From assembly GCA_031287845.1 (NCBI GenBank), contig JAITSI010000085.1:1-16723 (forward strand): a stretch of DNA of 16,723 bases, read 5' to 3'. Under the pieces are notes generated by a model, which was not told where the DNA came from, ran no database searches, and worked only from the letters and a program-made list of their open reading frames with translations. The position numbers and the translations under genes are program-made. Below, piece by piece: positions 1 through 6,827 of this stretch; positions within the stretch are counted from its first letter, which is position 1; each line of letters opens with the position of its first letter. The DNA comes from Puniceicoccales bacterium. Its GTDB lineage: Bacteria; Verrucomicrobiota; Verrucomicrobiia; Opitutales; JAIRLM01.

Positions 1-91
1 CCCGGCTCCCGGCTCCCGGCTCCCGGCTCCCGGCTCCCGGCTCCCGGCTCCCGGCTCCCGGCTCCCGGCTCCCGGCTCCCGGCTCCCGGCT
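1..91 (+). repeat. 13 tandem copies of heptanucleotide CCCGGCT inside a coding region
   Basis: The first 91 bases are thirteen exact copies of CCCGGCT, and the tract may continue beyond the left edge. Because 7 is not a multiple of 3, the tract has no stop in any forward frame and encodes the same cyclic heptapeptide (R-L-P-A-P-G-S) in all three. It runs straight into the hydrophobic core of a signal peptide starting at base 90. Gain or loss of one copy would shift the downstream frame, the classic layout of a slipped-strand phase-variation switch (inference). The window starting exactly in the tract suggests that an assembly broke here. Confidence 0.95.
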
Positions 92-1652
92 GCTAGCGCT
101 TGTCATTGCGCTTTTTAGCCTGAATAGTCCACTGGCCCACGGCGATGCATATGTTTTCACCGATGGCTATAACGATAATTACAAGGCTACTTTTTATAGC
201 CTAACTAAAGATAATACAATCATCAATTATTTTACAATCAATAAGGAATCTCTAGATGAAAATATATTGTCCAATCCACAAAGTTTGGCCTATTTAGAAG
301 GAGGGTATGAGTCTGAATATGCTCTGGCGGTAGTAACACCGAAAGAAAGCGGTACGTGCAAGGTTGGTATTATAAAAGCGAATTTTGACTCAATCATGAT
401 TCTCTACGACGGTTCCTTTGATCCGCGCAATCCGGGAGAAAGCGCCGTCGTGGGCAATGACGACGCACCGTCTGGTGCGCATGGAGATGTTCTCAATATT
501 GACAATTTCGATTGGTTTGGTCCACTAATTGAATTCTATGGAGAAGCTGGTCGGCACTATCCATTGCTCATTTTCTCGTATGATTATAGCTCTGAGATAA
601 CTCTTCCAGTACAACTTTACGCAACTGGCCATGTGGCAATACAATCCTGGAACATGGAGAAACAGGAACCAACAGAGACACCGGATGGACTAGAAACCCT
701 GGAAGGACAGCCTTCCCTCTTCCACGGGGCGCTGGCGGAGCTGGGCATGGAGGTGGACAGGATTTGCTGGGGTCTGGGCCACTGTGATGAACTGCATCCC
801 CGGCCGCGGGCTTGGTTTTTCCGCGGATTTCACTCGCACCTGCACCGCAATGGAGCTGAAAATAGTGGCTACCACGGGGACATCTCCGGGGGAATCGTTG
901 GCGGAGATCGTGTCCGCGCAATTTATCCTAATGTTTTGTTCTGCAGCGGAATGCGGGCCTCCTATGCCAACGTGCGCATGCGTTCCTTTGCCAATGGGGC
1001 AAAAATTCACCAGATCCGAATGGGCGGCGCACTCTTTGGCCAGCTGCAGCATCACAGTGCGCGGCAAATGCTTCGCACATTCCATGCCACGGTCGGCGGT
1101 GGCTATTCCCACGGCAGAAGTAGCCGCAAAGGCATCCTGGGAAATTCCCTTGCCGCCCGCTTCGGCGGAGAGCAGGTCTTTGCGGCGCTGGAGGTTTCTC
1201 AGGAACTATTTCGCCTCTGCGGCTGGCACATCGGGCCGAAGATGGGGGCGGAATACGGCTGGCAGCGGCAGAACGGCTATGCGGAAAGCGATGGCATGGG
1301 GGCACTTCGCATTGGCAACGTGGACCACCGGTTTTTCACCACGGCCCTGGGCGTGGGTCTGGCGCGCACATTTCCCGGCGTCGCGGTTGGCAAGTGCGGC
1401 CACATTTCCCTCGCAATCACCTGGCGCTGCCAGGCCATGCGGGATCATAGCAATCCAACGGCCTACGAGCAGGGCAGCGCCGCCGAGCTAATCCCCGCAA
1501 TCCACTACGGCGCTCGCAGTTCCGCAGCCGTCTCCATTGGCGCGTGTCGGCACTTCGACCGCCACTGGAGCGGCAAGCTAAGCTGGTCCGGAGACTTCGC
1601 CCACGGCCGGCGCGACGGCCACGCCAGCGCCCAGCTCTGCTATGAATTCTAG
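3..1652 (+). CDS. Autotransporter-type outer-membrane protein, 5' partial, with repeat-encoded N-terminus
   Basis: Reading frame 3 is open from the left edge to TAG at 1650-1652, at least 549 residues. No plausible ATG precedes the signal peptide, so the start is off the window. Bases 3-89 encode a repetitive Arg-containing heptapeptide array. Bases 90-143 encode a signal-peptide core (LLALVIALFSL) and a possible cleavage site after AHG. The passenger (about 144-810) contains the string SIMILYDGSFDP followed by VVGNDDAP and LLIFSYDY, a pattern seen in small PPC-like beta-sandwich repeats of secreted proteins. From about 813 (WFFRGF) the last 280 residues alternate like a beta-barrel, include GGIVGGDR, and end in CYEF; a terminal Phe is typical of autotransporter barrels recognised by the BAM complex. 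The passenger is AT-rich (25% GC at 181-240), the barrel GC-rich (63% at 1261-1320). An internal TTG at 267 would remove the signal peptide and is not the real start. The specific function is unknown. Confidence 0.8.
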   Translation, partial: RLPAPGSRLPAPGSRLPAPGSRLPAPGSRLLALVIALFSLNSPLAHGDAYVFTDGYNDNYKATFYSLTKDNTIINYFTINKESLDENILSNPQSLAYLEGGYESEYALAVVTPKESGTCKVGIIKANFDSIMILYDGSFDPRNPGESAVVGNDDAPSGAHGDVLNIDNFDWFGPLIEFYGEAGRHYPLLIFSYDYSSEITLPVQLYATGHVAIQSWNMEKQEPTETPDGLETLEGQPSLFHGALAELGMEVDRICWGLGHCDELHPRPRAWFFRGFHSHLHRNGAENSGYHGDISGGIVGGDRVRAIYPNVLFCSGMRASYANVRMRSFANGAKIHQIRMGGALFGQLQHHSARQMLRTFHATVGGGYSHGRSSRKGILGNSLAARFGGEQVFAALEVSQELFRLCGWHIGPKMGAEYGWQRQNGYAESDGMGALRIGNVDHRFFTTALGVGLARTFPGVAVGKCGHISLAITWRCQAMRDHSNPTAYEQGSAAELIPAIHYGARSSAAVSIGACRHFDRHWSGKLSWSGDFAHGRRDGHASAQLCYEF

Positions 1653-2140
1653 GCTCAGGCCCCGTAAATCCGCACTCCACCTCTACCGGGAAAAATGACC
1701 GATACGGACCTGTTGTGCGGGAACTTGATTTCTTGAGGGAAAGGCCTCTCACGGGCGCTGCCCGGCGGAGCGGGCAGTGCCGCGGGCCGGCCCTGATGGC
1801 AAAAAGGCCACGTGGGGCGACCTGCGCGCTGCGATAGCAGAAGCATCGCGGCCTCGAGGGCCGGCCGGGCCCTTTTGGGGGCTTTGCCCCCAGCTTCGCT
1901 ACGCTGCGCCTCCCCCAAATGTCGGTTATTCGAAGGCCAGCCCGCCAGCTTTGGATGCAACCGTCCGTAGCGCCCGTCCGTCCGGCCTCCCGAGCGAAGC
2001 GAGGGGGCCTCGAGGGCCGGCCGGGCCCTTTTGGAGGCTTTGCCCCCAGCTCCGCTTCCCCCAACTATCGATGCAGCGGCACTCCGCGGGCGTGGGATTG
2101 GCAAAGGGGCGCGGCAGCCCCCTTTGCGACCTCCAGTCCT
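1650..2140 (+). repeat. Dispersed hairpin-rich repeat, copy R1
   Basis: This copy begins with the stop codon of the upstream gene (TAGGCTCAGGCCCCGTAAA). Module A, 1650-1790, matches the reverse strand of 14138-14279 closely over about 140 bases. It holds a 7-bp stem CTGCCCG/CGGGCAG at 1758-1777. Module B begins GGCCTCGAGGGCCGG and occurs twice, at 1850 and 2006 (spacing 156). It contains the hairpin GGGGGC-TTT-GCCCCC (1877-1891), the string ACTATCGATGCAGCGGCAC near 2063, and a stem of GCAAAGGGG type near 2100. Forward frames stay open only because the DNA is GC-rich, and the translations show no family. Bases 2141-2289 up to gatB hold no gene that I can support and may carry its promoter. Confidence 0.85.
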
Positions 2141-2289
2141 CCCGGCCTCCCGGCCGGACGGTGTCGACGGTTCCGTGCGCCGCTGACAGTTCGATCCAAT
2201 TCCGAAGGGATTGCCAATGGCGGGGGATGCAAAGCGTGGCAAAAAATTCTTGCCCGGAGCTCCTTTTGGCCAATGGTGGGCCAATTACC

Positions 2290-3732
2290 ATGGACTATGA
2301 AGCGGTTGTGGGGCTTGAGGTGCACGTGCAGCTGAAGACCCGGTCGAAGGCATTTTCCCGGTCCCGCTGCTCCTACGGCGAGGAGCCCAACGGGGCAACG
2401 GATCCCGTGGTCCTGGGCCTGCCCGGCGCCCTTCCCGTGCTCAACGGCGAGGCGGTCCGCCAGACAATTCGCGCGGGACTGCTGTTCCACTGCCGCATCG
2501 CCCGGACCACCAGCTGGGACAGGAAGAACTATTTTTACCCGGACAGTCCCAAAAATTACCAGATCACCCAGCAGGCGCGGCCCCTCTGCACCGGTGGCGC
2601 CGTGGAGATCGAACTGCCCGGACCCGCCCGCAACGTCCAGGGCGAACACCGGCAGATCCGCCTCAACCGCATCCACCTGGAGGAGGACGTGGGCAAGCTG
2701 ACCCACGGAGACGAGCACAGCTTCGTCGATTTCAACCGCGCCGGCACGCCCCTCGCGGAAATCGTCACCGAACCGGACCTGCGCTCGGCAGCTGAGGCGG
2801 CGGCCTTTCTCAGTTCCGTCCGCATGCACCTCTCCGCCGCCGGAATTTCTTCCTGCGACATGGAAAAGGGCCAGATGCGCTGCGATGTGAATGTCAGCAT
2901 CCGGTCCCGGGGGACGGACGGGCTGGGAACTCGGGTGGAAATGAAGAATTTGAACTCCATCTCCGCCGTGCGCAACGCCATCGACCGGGAAATTTTGCGC
3001 CAGGAACAGATTTTGCGCACCGGGGGAGAAATTTTCCAGGAAACCCGCCGCTGGGATGCCGCCCGCAACTGCTCCGACGGCATGCGGCGAAAGGAGGCTG
3101 CCCGCGACTATTGCTATTTCCCGGAACCGGACCTGCTGCCGCTGCACCTGGCGGAGGAGCTCATTCGGAAACTGGAGGAGGAATTGCCGGAGCGGCCCTT
3201 CGACCGCCAGCGCCGCCTGCAGGAACAGTACCAGCTGCCCTATACCCTGACCTCGGTCCTCTGCCCCAGCCGCCCCCTGGCGGATTTTTTCGAGGCCGCC
3301 GTCCAAATCCACGGCAACGCGCGGGCCATCGCCAACCTCATCGCCAATGACCTGCTCCGGGAGGTGGGCGCATCCGGGCTCCACGGCGAGGACCTGCGGC
3401 TTTCCCCCGGGGACCTGGCCGAGCTGGTGGCGGCGGTGGACCGGGGAGAGCTGGCCAAGCAGGCGGCCCAGGACCTGCTCAGCGCCATCTACCACTCCGG
3501 CGAACGGCCGCGGGAGGCCATGCAACGCCTGGGAATTGGCGGCAATGGCACGGGCCATGGGGACCTGGAAGCGCTGTGCCGGGAGGCGATGGGGGAAAAT
3601 GCCCGGGCGGTGGCCGAATTTCGCGGCGGAAAGGAAGCGGCGATCAATGCCCTGAAGGGTGCGGTGATGAAAAAATCCTCCGGCCGGGCCGATCCCGTCC
3701 GGGTAGACGCCCTGCTGCGGAGCCTGCTCTAG
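2290..3732 (+). CDS. gatB: Aspartyl/glutamyl-tRNA(Asn/Gln) amidotransferase subunit B
   Basis: GatB is the kinase/amidase-transfer subunit of cytoplasmic GatCAB, which converts Glu-tRNA(Gln) to Gln-tRNA(Gln), and where needed Asp-tRNA(Asn) to Asn-tRNA(Asn). The 480-residue product has the normal length. It opens with MDYEAVVGLEVHVQL and contains KNYFYPDSPKNYQIT, the block RIHLEEDVGKL, then VDFNRAGTPLAEIVTEPD and VEMKNLNS, all core GatB signatures. The C-terminal 75 or so residues (FRGGKEAAINALKGAVMK) are the YqeY-like tRNA-binding tail. ATG 2290 is chosen because family homology starts there; its ribosome site is weak. An in-frame ATG at 2227 would add 21 unconserved residues. The open frame back to 1777 is repeat R1, not protein. 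gatA and gatC are not in the window. The gene is convergent with rnhC, 84 bp away. Confidence 0.96.
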   Translation: MDYEAVVGLEVHVQLKTRSKAFSRSRCSYGEEPNGATDPVVLGLPGALPVLNGEAVRQTIRAGLLFHCRIARTTSWDRKNYFYPDSPKNYQITQQARPLCTGGAVEIELPGPARNVQGEHRQIRLNRIHLEEDVGKLTHGDEHSFVDFNRAGTPLAEIVTEPDLRSAAEAAAFLSSVRMHLSAAGISSCDMEKGQMRCDVNVSIRSRGTDGLGTRVEMKNLNSISAVRNAIDREILRQEQILRTGGEIFQETRRWDAARNCSDGMRRKEAARDYCYFPEPDLLPLHLAEELIRKLEEELPERPFDRQRRLQEQYQLPYTLTSVLCPSRPLADFFEAAVQIHGNARAIANLIANDLLREVGASGLHGEDLRLSPGDLAELVAAVDRGELAKQAAQDLLSAIYHSGERPREAMQRLGIGGNGTGHGDLEALCREAMGENARAVAEFRGGKEAAINALKGAVMKKSSGRADPVRVDALLRSLL

Positions 3733-3816
3733 GGAGAACGGGCGGTGCGGCGTCCCGTGGGCCGAAGGATTCGCCGCCGGCGTGGCCGGGCGGCGACGGC
3801 ACCGGCCGGGGCCGGC

Positions 3817-4731
3817 TCAGGCGAAGAGGGCCCGCTGGGCCGTGGAAAAGTGCAGCTTGGCAAAATCTCCAAATGCCGCGGATCCGAGGCGGCGCACGAT
3901 CCCCTTCGCCTGTTCCAGGACCTCGCCGCTGGCACCGCGCAGCAAATTTTCGCCGGCTGCCTGGGAAAGCCTGGCCATGGCCCGCAGGTACTCGGCCCGC
4001 GCCACAATCGATGCGGCGGCCACCACCGGATCCTCCTCCGCCCGCGGCCGCATGTCGATTTTCACGGCCGGCCCGCGGTAGAAGGTTTCCACCAGCGGCT
4101 GCCGGCTGAACTGGTCGAGGAGAACCCGGGGCACGGAGCGGCGCTGCAGGGCATTGGCCAGGCTCTTGGAGTGGTACCAGGCGAGCAGGCGGTTGAGATT
4201 GGAGCCAAAGCCGCCGTAGAGCTCATTGTACTTGCGCATGCTCAGGGAAAAAACCTCCACCACGGCGCCCTCCGTCCCGCGGATCAGGGCATCCAGCCGC
4301 TGCACCTCCCTTTCCCCGGAAATTGCCTTGCAGTCCCGCACGCCGGCGTCCAGCCAGCGGCGCACCTGCTCTTTCCCAGCGATGGCGCAGGCCGAAACCA
4401 ATGGCCCAAACAGATCCCCCTTTCCGGACTCGTCCATGCCGCCGTGGTCCTCGAACCAATCGGCGTGGTGCAGTTCGCCGTAGTCCAGCAGGCACTTTCC
4501 CGTCACCTCCGCCTCCAGCGTGAACCGGACAAAGTCCTCCGTCCCCTTTCCCGCGATGACCGCCTTGCCCGTGCGGTAGACGACCACGTGCACGTCCTGT
4601 CCCCGGCAGGCGAACTGGGAATGGTCCGCCTCGTGGAATTCCCAGCCCCGGGCTTCGCAGATGGACTGCAATTTTTTTTGCTGCGCTCCGTCCAGGGTGC
4701 AGGTGTAAAGCGTTTGCGATGAACCACCCAT
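3817..4731 (-). CDS. rnhC: Ribonuclease HIII
   Basis: This Mg-dependent endonuclease cleaves RNA in RNA/DNA hybrids and removes misincorporated ribonucleotides. The 304-residue product has the two-part layout of the family. An N-terminal TBP-like substrate-binding domain (about 1-80, ending GKGTEDFVRFTLE) precedes the RNase H fold. The fold begins DESGKGDLFGPLV at residue 100, corresponding to the D-E-x-G-x-G-D-x-F-G-P signature of RNase HIII. Likely catalytic acids are D100, E101, D206 (VLLDQF) and D234 (EEDPVVAAASIVARA); that assignment is by family analogy. ATG 4731 is chosen because the TBP-like domain starts there (SQTLYTCTL); upstream in-frame codons would run into mutY. It diverges from mutY with 17 bp between start codons and converges on gatB. 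Confidence 0.93.
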   Translation of the reverse strand: MGGSSQTLYTCTLDGAQQKKLQSICEARGWEFHEADHSQFACRGQDVHVVVYRTGKAVIAGKGTEDFVRFTLEAEVTGKCLLDYGELHHADWFEDHGGMDESGKGDLFGPLVSACAIAGKEQVRRWLDAGVRDCKAISGEREVQRLDALIRGTEGAVVEVFSLSMRKYNELYGGFGSNLNRLLAWYHSKSLANALQRRSVPRVLLDQFSRQPLVETFYRGPAVKIDMRPRAEEDPVVAAASIVARAEYLRAMARLSQAAGENLLRGASGEVLEQAKGIVRRLGSAAFGDFAKLHFSTAQRALFA

Positions 4732-4748
4732 AGCCTGCTTAGGTGCGC

Positions 4749-5837
4749 ATGGAACGGGAATGGCAAGTTTTTTCTCCCATCGGCGCCACACTGTTGGCCT
4801 GGTGGGAAGGTGCCGCCCGACCGCTGCCCTGGCGTAGCCCGAGAACTCTCTACGGCACAGTAGTTTCCGAATTCATGCTGCAGCAGACCCGGGTGGCCGC
4901 CGCCATCCCCTACTTCCAGCGCTGGATGGAACGCTGGTCCACGGCCGCCGCTGCCGCCGCTGCCCCGGAGGAAGAAATTTTGCTGCTCTGGGCCGGCCTC
5001 GGCTACTACGCCCGCGCCCGCAACCTGCACCGCCTGTGCCAGATCCTGGCCTCATCCGCGCCATTGCCGGCAAGCCCGGAGGAGTGGTGCCGGCTTCCCG
5101 GGGTGGGGCCCTACACCGCCGCCGCCATCTGCTCCCTCGCCGGCCTGGCCGATGCGGTGCCGCTGGACGGCAATGGACTGCGCATCCTGGCCCGTCTGCG
5201 CGCGATCCGGACTCCCTTCGCCAGCCGTCAAATTTTAGAAAAAACGCTGCGGCCGCTGGCAAATTCCCTGGCCGTGCCGGGCCGCGGCGGTGCCATCGGG
5301 GAGGCGCTCATGGACCTCGGCTCCGCCATCTGCCTCCCCCGCAATCCCCTCTGCGAGCTCTGCCCCATCCGCGGCCACTGCCCCGGCGCCCGGGAAGCGG
5401 AGGAAAGCAAAAACACTCCCCTGCTCCTGGCCAGGCCCCGCCGCGAGGAAACCGTCCACCGCCTTTGGCTCTGGGACGGGAAAATGCTCTGGCTGCAGCG
5501 CTCTTCCCGGCGCCGGCTGCGGCACTTCTACGAACTCCCCCTCCTGGAAATTGCGGCGGCGGACCCGTCCCCGGCGAACTTGACCCAAATGGACCCGTCC
5601 CCGGCGGACGTGCTCCTGGTGGGACGTCGCACAATCGGGTCCGTCCGCTACCGGGAAGTCATCCACGGCGGCACGGTCCCGGCCAATCCGGATGCGCTGG
5701 AGGCGATTTCCGGTCAGAGGCTGGACGCGGTCCCAATTCCCGGCCCGCACCGCCGCTGGATCCGGACGCTGCTCCAGGCGGAATCCCTGGCGCTCCAGGC
5801 GCAATGCCGCGGCGAAGATGGAAAAAGTGCCCATTGA
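4749..5837 (+). CDS. mutY: Adenine DNA glycosylase
   Basis: MutY removes adenine mispaired with 8-oxoguanine in base excision repair. The 362-residue product shows the full architecture. LPWR lies near residue 26. The likely catalytic Glu41 is in SEFMLQQTRV. The helix-hairpin-helix LPGVGPYTAAAI begins at 116, with Asp140 in VPLDGNGLRILAR. The iron-sulphur cluster ligands C195, C202, C205 and C211 have the classic C-x6-C-x2-C-x5-C spacing. Residues about 230-362 form a C-terminal NUDIX-like 8-oxoG recognition domain. ATG 4749 is preferred: AGGTG just upstream can act as a close ribosome site. GTG 4743 is an alternative adding two residues. A 16-bp direct repeat at 5561 and 5591 duplicates the residues DPSPA in the C-terminal domain. 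Confidence 0.95.
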   Translation: MEREWQVFSPIGATLLAWWEGAARPLPWRSPRTLYGTVVSEFMLQQTRVAAAIPYFQRWMERWSTAAAAAAAPEEEILLLWAGLGYYARARNLHRLCQILASSAPLPASPEEWCRLPGVGPYTAAAICSLAGLADAVPLDGNGLRILARLRAIRTPFASRQILEKTLRPLANSLAVPGRGGAIGEALMDLGSAICLPRNPLCELCPIRGHCPGAREAEESKNTPLLLARPRREETVHRLWLWDGKMLWLQRSSRRRLRHFYELPLLEIAAADPSPANLTQMDPSPADVLLVGRRTIGSVRYREVIHGGTVPANPDALEAISGQRLDAVPIPGPHRRWIRTLLQAESLALQAQCRGEDGKSAH

Positions 5838-5962
5838 CTCCGGCGCCGCTCTTCCCATAGCGTACCCCCCTGCCACCATGCCACGGCTCCGGTGGTCACC
5901 GCCGGCCACCGGACCACGCCGGACGTTGGGAAACTTTTGGAAAAAATCAGCGGCCAATGGAT

Positions 5963-5970
5963 AGGGGGGA
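5963..5970 (+). promoter_or_regulatory. Ribosome binding site of the DUF2062 gene
   Basis: AGGGGGGA sits two bases before ATG 5973. This purine-rich site decides the start in favour of 5973 over the open frame back to 5892, which has no such site and encodes unconserved sequence. Confidence 0.6.
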
Positions 5971-5972
5971 AA

Positions 5973-6533
5973 ATGGCTAGTCGGCTGCGCCGGAGAAAAA
6001 GATGGCTACTGCGGCTCATCCCGAGCCGGGCTCGGCTGAGAAGCTTTCCCCTCCTGCGGAAAATTGGCCAGGCCAGCTTCCTCTGGTCCTTCCGCATGCG
6101 CGAGGTCGCCCCGGGCTTCCTCATCGGCTGGGTCCTGACGCTGAGCCCGTTCCTTGGCCTGCACACGCCGCTGGCCATCCTCTGCGCCGTGCTATTCCGG
6201 GCCAACCTGCCCATTCCCCTGCTGCTCCTGCTTGTTTCCAATCCGCTGGCACTGCCATTCCTCTGGCCCGCCCTCCACGCCGTTGGCAGCGCCGTGGTGC
6301 ACCTGCTGGCACCGGATGCCGCAACCGGCCCGAGAAAGTTTTTGAGCGCCGGCTTCCACGCGGTGGCGGTGAATACCCTGGCGGCCCTGCTGGTGGGCTA
6401 CGCCTGCACCGCCATCTCCGTCGTTCTCTACGCCATCGGCTCCCGGGGAGGAAAAAGAAAAAATCTTCCAGCCGCCCCGCCACCGGACCAGCGGGGATCT
6501 GCGAGCGCCGAACCGGACAATTCCGGAAAATAG
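5973..6533 (+). CDS. DUF2062 family small inner-membrane protein
   Basis: The 186-residue product begins with a strongly basic segment (MASRLRRRKRW). It then shows a DUF2062-like core: WSFRMREVAPGFLIGWVL, followed by FLGLHTPLAILCAVLFRANL and LLLVSNPLALPFLWP. Two hydrophobic hairpins (about residues 40-80 and 85-105) and another stretch near 140-160 (AALLVGYACTAISVVLYAI) suggest several membrane helices. The tail is hydrophilic (GKRKNLPAAPPPDQ). Members are found in many Gram-negative bacteria and have no settled biochemical role. The gene follows mutY in the same direction after 135 bp, so it may share a transcript, but there is no functional link that I can show. Confidence 0.75.
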   Translation: MASRLRRRKRWLLRLIPSRARLRSFPLLRKIGQASFLWSFRMREVAPGFLIGWVLTLSPFLGLHTPLAILCAVLFRANLPIPLLLLLVSNPLALPFLWPALHAVGSAVVHLLAPDAATGPRKFLSAGFHAVAVNTLAALLVGYACTAISVVLYAIGSRGGKRKNLPAAPPPDQRGSASAEPDNSGK

Positions 6534-6667
6534 GCCCCGCCGCCCTTGCCGTTCCAATGGAGCTGCCACGGCCCATTGCCCCTCCTCCAACCATGCGGAA
6601 TGGCAAAGTTGCGTTCGCGCCCGGTGGAGCGGCCCATTCCCATGGCGAAAACCAAATAGGGTGCCGG

Positions 6668-6686
6668 CCCCGCGCCTGCCGCGGGG
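6668..6686 (+). terminator. Possible hairpin downstream of the DUF2062 gene
   Basis: CCCCGCG-CCTGC-CGCGGGG forms a 7-bp GC stem with a 5-base loop, in the 294-bp gap (6534-6827) after the DUF2062 gene. It lacks a run of T after the stem (GACGTTGATTT follows), so termination is a guess. Apart from the inverted repeat near 6780, nothing else is identifiable in this gap. Confidence 0.3.
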
Positions 6687-6779
6687 GACGTTGATTTGCC
6701 CACCGGAAGGTCGTGGAAAATTTTGAAAATGTGGCGGCGAGCGGTCGTTTGGCGACGGGAGCGGAATCGGCAAGGTGAA

Positions 6780-6798
6780 GGTAAAAAAACATTTTACC
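6780..6798 (+). promoter_or_regulatory. Inverted repeat upstream of the 1046-residue gene
   Basis: GGTAAAA-AAACA-TTTTACC is a perfect 7-bp inverted repeat ending 29 bases before ATG 6828, inside an AT-rich segment that contrasts with the GC-rich surroundings. It could be an operator or part of a promoter. No convincing Shine-Dalgarno sequence lies between it and the ATG. Confidence 0.35.
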
Positions 6799-6827
6799 AA
6801 ATGAAATTTTTCTGTCAAATTGCCTAA

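Noticed and set aside
1..91. CRISPR-like or satellite array
   Set aside because: The units are 7 bp with no spacers, and the array lies inside a coding frame.
1650..2140. Integron attC sites as explanation for repeats behind genes
   Set aside because: The copies are longer than typical attC sites, lack the paired GTTRRRY core sites I would expect, and the genes between them are housekeeping genes in mixed orientation.
1777..2289. N-terminal extension of the GatB frame by about 170 residues
   Set aside because: The DNA is repeat R1; the translation is Pro/Arg/Gly-rich without family similarity, and GatB homology starts at ATG 2290.
2065..3558. 497-residue reverse open frame opposite gatB
   Set aside because: Shadow of gatB caused by high GC at third positions; no family features.
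3733..3816. Bidirectional terminator between gatB and rnhC
   Set aside because: Only imperfect GC-rich stems (GCCGCCGG with CCGGGCGGC, one bulge) are present, without a T-run on either strand; in such GC-rich DNA this is not strong evidence.
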